DNA from: Haematococcus lacustris | Lineage: Eukaryota; Chlorophyta; Chlorophyceae; Chlamydomonadales; Haematococcaceae | Direction of reading: 5' to 3' | Assembly: GCA_030144725.1 (NCBI GenBank) | Contig: JASKMD010000015.1 | Span: 6,796,695 to 6,860,694, forward strand | Length of the DNA: 64,000 nucleotides | In this document: in pieces, positions 37,901-49,900 of the stretch | Position numbering within the stretch: the stretch's first letter is position 1 | Layout: the number at the start of each line of letters is the position of its first letter | Translations under genes and position numbers: made by a program | Notes under the pieces: model-generated | Told to the model about the DNA's origin: nothing | Databases searched by the model: none | What the model saw: only the letters and a program-made list of their open reading frames with translations

Positions 37901-40900
37901 TGCCCTGACCTGCTGCTGGCTGCTGCTGGCTGCTGCCCTGACCTGCTGCTGGCTGCTGCTGGCTGCTGCCCTGACCTGCTGCTGGCTGCTGCTGGCTGCT
38001 GCCCTGACCTGCTGCTGGCTGCTGGCTGCTGCCCTGACCTGCTGCTGGCTGCTGCTGGCTGCTTGCCCTGACCTGCTGCTGGCTGCTGCTGGCTGCTGCC
38101 CTGACCTGCTGCTGGCTGCTGCTGGCTGCTTGCCCTGACCTGCTGCTGGCTGCTGCTGGCTGCTGCCCTGACCTGCTGCTGGCTGCTGCTGGCTGCTTGC
38201 CCTGACCTGCTGCTGGCTGCTGCTGGCTGCTGCCCTGACCTGCTGCTGGCTGCTGCTGGCTGCTGACCTGACCTGCTGCTGGCTGCTGCTGGCTGCTTGC
38301 CCTGACCTGCTGCTGGCTGCTGCTGGCTGCTGCCCTGACCTGCTGCTGGCTGCTGCTGGCTGCTGCCCTGACCTGCTGCTGGCTGCTGCTGGCTGCTGCC
38401 CTGACCTGCTGCTGGCTGCTGCTGGCTGCTTGCCCTGACCTGCTGCTGGCTGCTGGCTGCTGCCCTGACCTGCTGCTGCTGGCTGCTGCTGGCTGCTTGC
38501 CCTGACCTGCTGCTGGCTGCTGCTGGCTGCTGCCCTGACCTGCTGCTGGCTGCTGGCTGCTTGCCCTGACCTGCTGCTGGCTGCTGCTGGCTGCTGCCCT
38601 GACCTGCTGCTGGCTGCTGGCTGCTGCCCTGACCTGCTGCTGCTGGCTGCTGCTGGCTGCTTGCCCTGACCTGCTGCTGGCTGCTGGCTGCTGCCCTGAC
38701 CTGCTGCTGCTGGCTGCTGCTGGCTGCTTGCCCTGACCTGCTGCTGGCTGCTGCTGGCTGCTGCCCTGACCTGCTGCTGGCTGCTGCTGGCTGCTTGCCC
38801 TGACCTGCTGCTGGCTGCTGCTGGCTGCTTGCCCTGACCTGCTGCTGCTGGCTGCTGCTGGCTGCTTGCCCTGACCTGCTGCTGGCTGCTGCTGGCTGCT
38901 TGCCCTGACCTGCTGCTGGCTGCTGCTGGCTGCTTGCCCTGACCTGCTGCTGGCTGCTGCTGGCTGCTGCCCTGACCTGCTGCTGGCTGCTGCTGGCTGC
39001 TGCCCTGACCTGCTGCTGGCTGCTGCTGGCTGCTTGCCCTGACCTGCTGCTGGCTGCTGCTGGCTGCTTGCCCTGACCTGCTGCTGGCTGCTGCTGGCTG
39101 CTGCCCTGACCTGCTGCTGGCTGCTGCTGGCTGCTTGCCCTGACCTGCTGCTGGCTGCTGCTGGCTGCTGCCCTGACCTGCTGCTGGCTGCTGCTGGCTG
39201 CTTGCCCTGACCTGCTGCTGCTGGCTGCTGCTGGCTGCTGCCCTGACCTGCTGCTGGCTGCTGGCTGCTGCCCTGACCTGCTGCTGGCTGCTGCTGGCTG
39301 CTTGCCCTGACCTGCTGCTGGCTGCTGCTGGCTGCTGCCCTGACCTGCTGCTGCTGGCTGCTGCTGGCTGCTTGCCCTGACCTGCTGCTGGCTGCTGCTG
39401 GCTGCTGCCCTGACCTGCTGCTGGCTGCTGCTGGCTGCTTGCCCTGACCTGCTGCTGGCTGCTGCTGGCTGCTGCCCTGACCTGCTGCTGGCTGCTGCTG
39501 GCTGCTTGCCCTGACCTGCTGCTGGCTGCTGCTGGCTGCTGCCCTGACCTGCTGCTGGCTGCTGCTGGCTGCTTGCCCTGACCTGCTGCTGGCTGCTGCT
39601 GGCTGCTGCCCTGACCTGCTGCTGGCTGCTGCTGGCTGCTTGCCCTGACCTGCTGCTGGCTGCTGCTGGCTGCTGCCCTGACCTGCTGCTGGCTGCTGCT
39701 GGCTGCTTGCCCTGACCTGCTGCTGGCTGCTGCTGGCTGCTTGCCCTGACCTGCTGCTGGCTGCTGCTGGCTGCTTGCCCTGACCTGCTGCTGCTGGCTG
39801 CTGCTGGCTGCTTGCCCTGACCTGCTGCTGGCTGCTGGCTGCTGCCCTGACCTGCTGCTGGCTGCTGCTGGCTGCTTGCCCTGACCTGCTGCTGGCTGCT
39901 GCTGGCTGCTGCCCTGACCTGCTGCTGCTGGCTGCTGCTGGCTGCTTGCCCTGACCTGCTGCTGGCTGCTGCTGGCTGCTGCCCTGACCTGCTGCTGGCT
40001 GCTGCTGGCTGCTTGCCCTGACCTGCTGCTGGCTGCTGCTGGCTGCTGCCCTGACCTGCTGCTGGCTGCTGCTGGCTGCTTGCCCTGACCTGCTGCTGGC
40101 TGCTGCTGGCTGCTGCCCTGACCTGCTGCTGGCTGCTGCTGGCTGCTGCCCTGACCTGCTGCTGGCTGCTGCTGGCTGCTTGCCCTGACCTGCTGCTGGC
40201 TGCTGCTGGCTGCTTGCCCTGACCTGCTGCTGCTGGCTGCTGCTGGCTGCTTGCCCTGACCTGCTGCTGGCTGCTGCTGGCTGCTGCCCTGACCTGCTGC
40301 TGCTGGCTGCTGCTGGCTGCTTGCCCTGACCTGCTGCTGGCTGCTGCTGGCTGCTGCCCTGACCTGCTGCTGGCTGCTGGCTGCTTGCCCTGACCTGCTG
40401 CTGGCTGCTGCTGGCTGCTGCCCTGACCTGCTGCTGGCTGCTGGCTGCTGCCCTGACCTGCTGCTGGCTGCTGCTGGCTGCTTGCCCTGACCTGCTGCTG
40501 GCTGCTGCTGGCTGCTGCCCTGACCTGCTGCTGGCTGCTGCTGGCTGCTGCCCTGACCTGCTGCTGGCTGCTGCTGGCTGCTTGCCCTGACCTGCTGCTG
40601 GCTGCTGCTGGCTGCTTGCCCTGACCTGCTGCTGGCTGCTGCTGGCTGCTGCCCTGACCTGCTGCTGCTGGCTGCTGCTGGCTGCTTGCCCTGACCTGCT
40701 GCTGGCTGCTGCTGGCTGCTGCCCTGACCTGCTGCTGGCTGCTGCTGGCTGCTTGCCCTGACCTGCTGCTGGCTGCTGCTGGCTGCTGCCCTGACCTGCT
40801 GCTGGCTGCTGGCTGCTTGCCCTGACCTGCTGCTGGCTGCTGCTGGCTGCTTGCCCTGACCTGCTGCTGGCTGCTGCTGGCTGCTGCCCTGACCTGCTGC

Positions 40901-42931
40901 TGCTGGCTGCTGCTGGCTGCTTGCCCTGACCTGCTGCTGGCTGCTGCTGGCTGCTGCCCTGACCTGCTGCTGGCTGCTGCTGGCTGCTTGCCCTGACCTG
41001 CTGCTGGCTGCTGCTGGCTGCTTGCCCTGACCTGCTGCTGGCTGCTGCTGGCTGCTGCCCTGACCTGCTGCTGCTGCTGCTGGCTGCTTGCCCTGACCTG
41101 CTGCTGCTGCTGCTGGCTGCTGCCCTGACCTGCTGCTGGCTGCTGCTGGCTGCTTGCCCTGACCTGCTGCTGGCTGCTGCTGCTGCTGCTGCCCTGACCC
41201 TGCTGCTGGCTGCTGCTGGCTGCTTGCCCTGACCTGCTGCTGGCTGCTGCTGGCTGCTGCCCTGACCTGCTGCTGGCTGCTGCTGGCTGCTTGCCCTGAC
41301 CTGCTGCTGGCTGCTGCTGGCTGCTGCCCTGACCTGCTGCTGCTGGCTGCTGCTGGCTGCTTGCCCTGACCTGCTGCTGGCTGCTGCTGGCTGCTGCCCT
41401 GACCTGCTGCTGGCTGCTGCTGGCTGCTTGCCCTGACCTGCTGCTGGCTGCTGCTGGCTGCTGCCCTGACCTGCTGCTGGCTGCTGCTGCTGCTGCTTGC
41501 CCTGACCTGCTGCTGGCTGCTGCTGGCTGCTTGCCCTGACCTGCTGCTGGCTGCTGCTGGCTGCTTGCCCTGACCTGCTCTGCTGGCTGCTGCTGGCTGC
41601 TTGCCCTGACCTGCTGCTGGCTGCTGCTGGCTGCTTGCCCTGACCTGCTGCTGGCTGCTGCTGGCTGCTTGCCCTGACCTGCTGCTGGCTGCTGCTGCTG
41701 CTGCCCTGACCTGCTGCTGGCTGCTGCTGGCTGCTTGCCCTGACCTGCTGCTGCTGCTGCTGGCTGCTGCCCTGACCTGCTGCTGGCTGCTGCTGGCTGC
41801 TTGCCCTGACCTGCTGCTGGCTGCTGCTGGCTGCTGCCCTGACCTGCTGCTGCTGGCTGCTGCTGGCTGCTTGCCCTGACCTGCTGCTGGCTGCTGCTGG
41901 CTGCTGCCCTGACCTGCTGCTGGCTGCTGCTGGCTGCTTGCCCTGACCTGCTGCTGGCTGCTGCTGGCTGCTGCCCTGACCTGCTGCTGGCTGCTGCTGG
42001 CTGCTTGCCCTGACCTGCTGCTGGCTGCTGCTGGCTGCTGCCCTGACCTGCTGCTGGCTGCTGCTGGCTGCTTGCCCTGACCTGCTGCTGGCTGCTGCTG
42101 GCTGCTGCCCTGACCTGCTGCTGGCTGCTGCTGGCTGCTTGCCCTGACCTGCTGCTGGCTGCTGCTGGCTGCTGCCCTGACCTGCTGCTGGCTGCTGGCT
42201 GCTTGCCCTGACCTGCTGCTGGCTGCTGCTGGCTGCTGCCCTGACCTGCTGCTGGCTGCTGGCTGCTGCCCTGACCTGCTGCTGGCTGCTGCTGGCTGCT
42301 TGCCCTGACCTGCTGCTGGCTGCTGCTGGCTGCTGCCCTGACCTGCTGCTGCTGGCTGCTGCTGGCTGCTTGCCCTGACCTGCTGCTGGCTGCTGCTGGC
42401 TGCTGCCCTGACCTGCTGCTGGCTGCTGGCTGCTTGCCCTGACCTGCTGCTGGCTGCTGCTGGCTGCTGCCCTGACCTGCTGCTGGCTGCTGGCTGCTTG
42501 CCCTGACCTGCTGCTGGCTGCTGCTGGCTGCTTGCCCTGACCTGCTGCTGCTGCTGGCTGCTGCTGCTGCCCTGACCTGCTGCTGCTGCTGCTGGCTGCT
42601 TGCCCTGACCTGCTGCTGGCTGCTGCTGGTGCTGCCCTGACCTGCTGCTGGCTGCTGCGCTGCTGCCTGACCTGCTGCTGGCTGCTGCTGGCTGCTTGCC
42701 CTGACCTGCTGCTGGCTGCTGCTGGCTGCTTGCCCTGACCTGCTGCTGGCTGCTGGCTGCTTGCCCTGACCTGCTGCTGCTGGCTGCTGCTGGCTGCTGC
42801 CCTGACCTGCTGCTGGCTGCTGGCTGCTGCCCTGACCTGCTCGCTGACCTGCGCTGGCTGCTGGCTGCTTGCCCTGACCTGCTGCTGCTGGCTGCTGCTG
42901 GCTGCTGCCCTGACCTGCTGCTGGCTGCTGG
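25928..42931. repeat. Giant CTG-rich minisatellite (~17 kb, ~33-bp units)
   Basis: Tandem units built as CCTGAC, CTGCTGCTGG, CTGCTGCTGG, CTGC(T)TGC. The common units are 34 bp (ending TTGCC) and 33 bp (ending TGCC). Others gain or lose one CTG in either block (30, 31, 36 and 37 bp). Dividing the length by ~33.5 gives about 500 units. The plus strand has a TGA in every unit; the minus strand has no stop in any frame for normal units. A four-unit block of 31-36-30-37 bp recurs many times, showing a higher-order layer. Units are noisier at 37430-37620, 41070-41760 and 42540-42931. The array follows a splice donor of the CLT gene, so it lies in or interrupts that gene's intron. It stops at a run of N, so the true length is unknown. 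Confidence 0.95.
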
Positions 42932-43431
42932 NNNNNNNNNNNNNNNNNNNNNNNNNNNNNNNNNNNNNNNNNNNNNNNNNNNNNNNNNNNNNNNNNNNNN
43001 NNNNNNNNNNNNNNNNNNNNNNNNNNNNNNNNNNNNNNNNNNNNNNNNNNNNNNNNNNNNNNNNNNNNNNNNNNNNNNNNNNNNNNNNNNNNNNNNNNNN
43101 NNNNNNNNNNNNNNNNNNNNNNNNNNNNNNNNNNNNNNNNNNNNNNNNNNNNNNNNNNNNNNNNNNNNNNNNNNNNNNNNNNNNNNNNNNNNNNNNNNNN
43201 NNNNNNNNNNNNNNNNNNNNNNNNNNNNNNNNNNNNNNNNNNNNNNNNNNNNNNNNNNNNNNNNNNNNNNNNNNNNNNNNNNNNNNNNNNNNNNNNNNNN
43301 NNNNNNNNNNNNNNNNNNNNNNNNNNNNNNNNNNNNNNNNNNNNNNNNNNNNNNNNNNNNNNNNNNNNNNNNNNNNNNNNNNNNNNNNNNNNNNNNNNNN
43401 NNNNNNNNNNNNNNNNNNNNNNNNNNNNNNN
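42932..43431. other. Assembly gap (500 N)
   Basis: Exactly 500 undetermined bases at the distal end of the minisatellite. The round number suggests a placeholder rather than a measured length. The missing 3' exons of the CLT gene and the 5' part of the metallophosphoesterase gene must lie in it or have been lost in a misjoin. Confidence 0.95.
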
Positions 43432-43476
43432 GAGGGGGTGAGGGGGGGTGAGCGGCTGCCTGCTGTGTGTGTGCAG

Positions 43477-44312
43477 GGCCATGAGCATGCCTACGCGCGC
43501 ACCTGCCCCCTGGCTGGCAGCACCTGTGTAGGCCTGGAGCTGGAGGCAGAGCAGGTGCAGCAGCAGCCCGGGGGGGCAGGGGGGGGGCAGCGGGCAGCGG
43601 GTGGCGTGAGGCTGCTGCGAGGGCGGGGGCCGGGAGCAGCAGCCGCTGGCCAGGGTGTACGCGGCCCCCAGCAGGCGGCCCGCTGTACATGCTGTGCGGC
43701 AATGCGGGCGCGGGGGTGAGTCAGGCCCTGGCCAGGTTAGGGGGGGGGGAGGGGGGCGGGTAGGCAGGGGCAGGGGGGGGCAGGGGAGGGGGTGGGGGGG
43801 GACTGGCAGCACACATATCCAGCCAGGCTGAAGCTCGTCACCCCCCAGAGCCCTGTCCTCCCTGCCCCTGACTCACTGCCAGCTGCAGCCCCTCCTATAT
43901 TGCCTTTACCCTATATCCCCCTATATCCCCCTCTATACCACACTGTGGGTGGCAACCCTAACAGTTGCTGCCAGGCCCCTGCCCCGCCCCCCCCCATGCC
44001 CCCCCCCTACCAGCCCCTGCCCCACCCCCTCAGCCCCCCCCCCCCCACTGTGCCCGCCCCCCCGCCCCGCAGTTCACGCACGGCTTCCCCTCAGCCCTGC
44101 CCGCCTGGGTGGAGGCGGGTGCCCAGGACGTGAACGGCTACCTGCGCTGCACCGCCACTCGCAGCCAGCTGAGGGTCGAGGCGGTGGGCGCCAGTGACGG
44201 CAGGGTGTTCGACCATGTCACGCTGGTCAGGCAGGGGGGGGGGTCAGGCAGGGGGGCGGCGGTGAGCGCTGAGGTCGCCAGGGGTGAAGGCAGTGCAGAG
44301 CTGAGCAGCTAG
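43477..44312 (+). CDS. Purple-acid-phosphatase-type metallophosphoesterase, C-terminal part
   Basis: The gene enters from the N gap. Exon 43477-43554 follows a gtgtgcag acceptor and encodes GHEHAYARTCPLAGSTC. This matches the last metal-binding block of purple acid phosphatases (GHxHxYxR), whose His residues bind the Fe/Zn/Mn centre. A segment ending at 43715 encodes GGPLYMLCGNAGAG, matching the family's VYxxxGNxG block. Exon 44073-44312 encodes FTHGFPSALPAWVEAG, then YLRCTATRSQLRVEAVGASD and VFDHVTLVRQ, the usual C-terminal strands, and ends at a TAG. Frames do not join directly between 43554 and ~43640; either a small intron or an indel in the G runs of 43566-43590 is responsible. The enzyme class hydrolyses phosphate esters, often outside the cell or in vacuoles. 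The catalytic N-terminal blocks are not in the window. Confidence 0.75.
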
Positions 44313-46912
44313 GCGGGCTTTGAGAGCAGGCAGGCGGTAGGCAGGCGTTGAGGCAGTAGGCTGAGGCTGCCAGGGGTAAGGCAGTGCAGGGGCCGGGTGC
44401 AGGGCTGAGTGAGTAAGGGGGGGGTGGCAGGCGGGCTTTGAGAGCAGGCGGAGGGCCAGGCACAAGAGCCGTTCATGTTGCTGTTGTTTGTGGAGTTAGG
44501 GTCATGGCCAGGGTTTGCCCTCACCCTTACCACTGAACCCTTTGCAGCCCGAGCTAGTCCTGTTGTGCAATGAACGAGTTGTCTAGCGCTTGACGTAAGA
44601 ACGCAGGGAGTGAGAGATGCAAGCCTGACCGGCTCAAGCTTCAGTAGGCCTAGCAGCGGCCATGAAGCCTGCAGGCGGTGCTGTGCCCGGATGCTCAACT
44701 CCTATGCCTCGCTCATGGGCTCAAGCCTGCCTATAACTGGTGCTGACACCGCAGCCTTGCCAATGGTGTCAAAAACAAAAGTACACAATGATTCTATAAC
44801 CACCAATAGTAGTACAGCCTTGGGCAGCTGACTATCGGTCAGGTCCCACAAGGTCTCTTGGCATAATGTACCGTGAGCCATTTGATGCCGCGCTTACACA
44901 GCCTTGATCAGCGAGCCTTCACCGATATGCCTACTGCATCAACGGGCCTGCACGGCCTGGACGCCCACCAACCCTTGCCAAGTGTCCAGCTGGCAAGGTT
45001 ACTGTAGATGGATGCGGCGCTCTTTTGTAAGCGGGTGCTGGTAGGTACGGTACACAACAGCGCTAGCGCGAGGGCCGGCGGTTATGTCGGTTAACCGGGT
45101 GGCTCGCATCTCGCATCGGGCTGCCGCAGCTCGCTCGCAACATGCCTAAGCGTTGCGATGGCCCTACTCCTCCACCACATCAAAGCATATACTATGAGCT
45201 GCAGGCAGCATGTCCGAAGGAATTGTTTTTTTCTGGTCTCTCCTTCGACGACATTAATGAGAGGGCTGATGAACGACGAGAGCTTCCTATGCTTTCTTAT
45301 GCTTCCCTATGCTCCCCTTTGCTGTCCTATGCTTTCCGATCCTTCCTATTCTTACTACGCTGACTGCGTCGGCCCATCGCTAATTATGGCCGCCAGTCTG
45401 CATCATTTGTGCCGCTGATGAACGTTGGTGGTAGCTTGGAGGAATTAGAACAACCTCTTACACTTTCGCAGCCTAGTGAGCGCGAGATGATGGGGTAATT
45501 TAGACATGAGCATGGTAGGTATGTCTGGGTGATCTATGGGTGCTAATCCTAAGAATAACGCTACCAAAAGTGTACGAGATTCTCGGGGCACACCGTTTGC
45601 ATCTCTACAGCAGGTCAGCACGGCGTTTGATGCACTTCCTGCCCAAAAATAAGGTTTCTACGTACTGTGATTTTAAGAGCTTCCCAACCTGCGCAGGGCC
45701 GCTTTAATACACTGCAATTCCTTCCCGTGGGAGCTATGAGCATACGTCAAAGTTAGGGCGCAAAAACTAGACGGATGCGTAGCAGCAACAAGCAACAAAT
45801 CGATCTCAAAAATAGCACTGCAAATTTGCATGCCGGCACCCCATCACGGCACGCCAACCGACCGACTAGTGACCGCTCTACCTCGCTCGTCGTTGCGGCG
45901 TTGTTGTATGCACGTGCACTACCGTCAGGGTGCAAGGAGTCACTGGTGCCAGGATACCGCGGAGGGGGGCAAAGTTGACTTTAGCCCGTCCCTCGCAGTC
46001 CAAGCTGCGGAGCACAACGCCGCAGCGGGGCGTCGCGGTTTGACCTCTTGAAGTTCAGTATACGCGACAAAAAGTGACGGTACATTTTTTCGAGCCATTT
46101 TACCTGACCTTGTGGGACCTGACTATCGGCACCATGGTTCACATCATTGCCGGTCCCCTCGGCATGGCACAGCGATGCAGTAACCCTAGTAGCTGCAGCT
46201 GAGAGGTCTACGCAGCAAAGCAGGTAGTGCTTGAAAGTAGTTGATGCGCACAGGCCAGGCACTCGGCAGGGCGGGGGGCTCCAAAGGTGTGTGGTGGTGT
46301 CGACGCGGTGAGGTCATGGGCCTTGTAATGAGCACAGCATTGGTTACAGCCGTCCAACGGTTCCCTGGCAGTTGAGGACGCTCGAGGGCCATAGTTGCGC
46401 CCCCTTCACGAAACACAAGTCTTGTGTCAGGCACAGGCAGAGCAGGGCACGGCTGGGTAGGTAGGTGGTGTGCTGGTGTGGGTTGAAGTCCCTGCGCTCC
46501 CGAGTTGTTGCGACGGAGGCGGTGGCTCCGACCTGCTGTCAAGAGACACAAAGCGAGACTTCAGCGTGATGAAAGAGGCAGGGTCGGCACCGGAGTGGCC
46601 GTAAGCCGGGTTGCTTGCCTTCACATGGCTGCTGACCCTGTCGAGCCTGCCCCTCCTGCTCCAACCTGCTGTCCCCCTGACTGCCTCAGCCGTGACAGGA
46701 GGGGGTTAGGTTGGGCACCTTCAACATTGGGTTGGGCAGCCTTGGTTCGTGGCTTGAACGGCGTAGGCTGCCTGGCGCTACCTGCCCCGCCCGAAGCTGA
46801 GGCGCGGAAATGGCCATGGAGGTGCAGGGGGAGGTGGTGTGGCCGGGAGGTGATGGAGAGTGCTAGATACAGGGCAGATGCCCAGAGTACGGCGAGGCGG
46901 TAACCGGGTGGT
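44313..46912. other. Convergent intergenic region with no recognised gene
   Basis: 2.6 kb between two converging genes. At 44313-44460 a ~120-bp segment is imperfectly duplicated: gcgggctttgagagcaggc recurs at about 44313 and 44432. TGTAA at 45026-45030 could serve the phosphatase gene. A ttaca at 46336-46340 (TGTAA on the minus strand) could serve the thioesterase gene. The GC content drops around 45200-45800. Short open frames at 45142, 46186 (minus) and 46505 show no family resemblance and are not called. Confidence 0.55.
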
Positions 46913-49900
46913 CTAAGCCGCGTGCTGCCCCGCCTGCGACCGCTCCGCCTTCTCCGCTAGGCGCAAGTGGCACGCCCAGGCCCGCAGCGCCTCCTCCTCA
47001 TTGCCCGGCAGCACGCGGCGCAACGCAGATCCACGAGGTTGAACCTGTAGCACGGTAGGGCGCGGCTGGGAGCTGGCAGCAGCAGCGGGGCGCGGCTGAG
47101 GCGCAGCAGCGCGAGCAGGCGCGTGTGACGTACCTTGAACACGTACGTGAAGTTGTTTGTCGACTGGAAGTAGCCGGTCTCTGGCCGCGACACCGTAGCC
47201 TCGACGCCCACGCACACCAGGCCCTGCGCAGCGCCACAGCCCTTCACTGCCACAGGCAGACACACGTTCAGTCAGACGTGCAGCAGTGCGCGCAGTGGCA
47301 GTAGCAGCAGCGGCCTGCCATCTGCCAAGCAGCCCGCAACCATTGGCTGCGACGGCAGCGGCTGTGATGCTTTGCTCCAGCACAGCTAAGGCGGTTGAGT
47401 GCGGTGGTTGTGGCTAAGCACCCTGACCTCTAACCCCCGTTTAGGATGCAGCAGTGGCACGTTGCAGCAGTGGCACGGCACCCACTCGCGTCAACGGCTG
47501 TGACAGCCCTCCCCAGGACAGCACAGCCAAGGCAGCGAAGTGGTCATGGCCTGTGGTCGTGGCTTGCGTGGCTTGTGTGGTTGTGGCTAAGCAGCAGCCT
47601 GACTTCTGGCCTGCTGCGGCCTGAAACGCCCTGGCGGGTGAGTGCGCAACGCCCTGGCAAAACGCCCTGGCGGGTGAGTGCAGCCAGGTCACAGGGCCAG
47701 TAATAGAGGCTCGCTACTGCTGCTGACCCGCTACCCCTTTGTGGCAGGGATTAGATAGCTCACACACGTAAAGCCATCATCCGTGCGGCTCCTTGGCCGC
47801 CCTCCCCCATTGAGGGCTTGCAGTGGGTGAGCAGTATTGCCCGGTGTGGTCAGCCAGTTCCCAGTAGGCTGACACAGCTATGGCAGTGCAGCGTGCCGAG
47901 GCTTGCATGCTTGCATGCCGGTGACAAGGCCCTAGGGCAGTGCGGTTGCGGCCGAGGCTGGCCCTCACCGTCCCTGGCCCTCCCTTGCGCTCAGCTTGCT
48001 GGCCCTCAGCCCCTCAGCCTACCTGGTCAGGGACAGTGTGCAGCACTAAGGAGCGAAAGCGCAGCAGGTCGCCCACGTCCACTGGGCACTGCGGCCAAGT
48101 GACAGAGAAGGGTGCGCTGGGCGGCACCGGACCAGGCAGGCTACCTCCTGGGCGGAGGCAGCTGCCGGGCAATAGCCGCTTCATGGCAGCTGCGGCGCCT
48201 CTCACTGCGCCGCCCCCACCCGAAAAGTGACCTCCTCGCAGCTAGCGAACTCCGGGCGGCAACCCGCGAAAGTGTAGGTCGTGGCGAACGCGAGCTCGAA
48301 GGCGCGGCGCATGAGAAACCTGCGGACGGTGCAGGACGGCTGTCGTGTCATTGAAATAAACGGGGCTGGTGAAGGTGGTGGTTAGCCGGGGCTGCACTTA
48401 CCCGCCAAAAATCCGGCCATGCATGTTGCGCTGCTGCGGCTGACACACGAAAGCGTTCTCCAGCGACGTGGCTGCCATGGGCACCCCCGCCGCCCCGCTG
48501 GTCAAAGCTGGCATCTCCTTGAGTCGTCGATACTCGGCAACGAGCGGCGCGCAGAAAGCGCGGGCCTCCGCAGACACTGCGCTGGAAAACACGGGGCAAA
48601 ACGCGGCATATCGCGCCATCAGAAAGCGTGGTGAAGCACAGGATGCGTGGCGTTGCGCTGCAGCAGCCCGGGTACCGTACCCAGCCCACACACCAGGGGT
48701 GGCGCCCCCAGCCGCCGCCGCCTCCTGCCGCGCCTTCTTGCGCTGCTCCGCCAGTGACTGGCGTTGCTGCCACACTCGGCGTTGGTGAGGAGAGGTGGGC
48801 AGCAGAGGGCGCACTGGGGAGGGTCGCAGCGAGACAGGGTCCAGCTGCACTGCAGCCCAGCACACGAAGCCATCAGTGAGGTCATGAGCGGGGTGATGTG
48901 ATGGGGCACAGAAGCAGGTGTTGATGCGCTGTCACAGGCGCATCAGTGTGACCTTATAAGTGAGGTCACCAACAGCACTGGAGGGTGGCATTAACCCGAT
49001 GGCCTGATTGGGCATTGCAGCAACAACTGGCATGCAATGCAATACCATGCCCTGCCATGTCATGACGTTCACATTGCTTCCAGCAGCGCTGCCAGACCTA
49101 GCCCTTACACCAGACCTAGGGATGGTGGCAAGGCCAACAGCAGCAGCTGGTAAGGTGTGGGTGCAGCCACGGCCTGCTGCACCTCACTCTGTAGTGCCCA
49201 GGGTCAGGGCCAGGGCAGGGGAAGGGGAGCAGGCAGGGGTGCAGGGCTGGGGCAGGGATGCAGGGCAGGGGTGAGGGCACGTGGTCAGGGCCAGGGGCAG
49301 GGGATCAGGGCAGGGGTGAGGGCAGCGCTCACCAAAGGAGAACAGTGCGGTGAGGCTTGGCTCCTTGTGCTTGGCGGGCTGCAGCACCTGCACAGGGGGC
49401 GAGGCCCAGGGGGGAGGGGGGCAGCAGGCAGCGCGTCATGACAGCCAGGCTGAGGGCTGCAGGGTTGGGCTGCAGGCAGGCTGATGATCAGCAGCGCACC
49501 TGCATCTGGATGTCCAGGCTGCTGCTGCCGGTCCACACCACCTGGCCCTGCAGCACACAGCAGTACACATCCAGCAGCTTCACTGGCGGTGGTGGTGGAG
49601 TTGGTGGTGGTGGCTGCCGCGGTGATGGTGGGGGTGGCAGCGGTGGTAATGGTGGTGGCAATGGTGTTTGTGGCTGAGTTGGTTGTAGTGCTGCTGTTGC
49701 CTGACCTGCATCAGCATATCAGCGTCCAGGGTGATGGGGTGTTGTGTGCTGATCTCGTCCACTGAGGCCGTCACCAGCAGCGGCTGAGCTGAGGGCGCCC
49801 CTGCAGCGCCCAGCACCCAGGGGCCAGGCGGGGCAGGCAGCAGTGAGCAGCTGCCCAGGGCTGCCCGTCTGGCCCTAGCCCTCCTCCTTGCACCTCCTCG

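Noticed and set aside
25928..42931. CRISPR array
   Set aside because: Units are continuous tandem copies without unique spacers, in a eukaryotic intron-rich genome.
25691..43812. Two minus-strand open frames of ~6,000 codons (Ser/Gln/Ala/Gly-rich)
   Set aside because: They only reflect a repeat unit with no stop in any minus frame, run through the N gap, and extend into plus-strand exons and introns of two real genes. Not called as genes.
45142..45363. 73-codon plus-strand open frame starting MPKRCDG
   Set aside because: No family resemblance. The second half is a tatgct/tcctatg simple repeat, and there is no supporting intron or promoter.
46505..46903. 132-codon Arg-rich plus-strand open frame
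   Set aside because: Composition typical of random GC-rich sequence; probably overlaps the thioesterase 3' UTR on the other strand.
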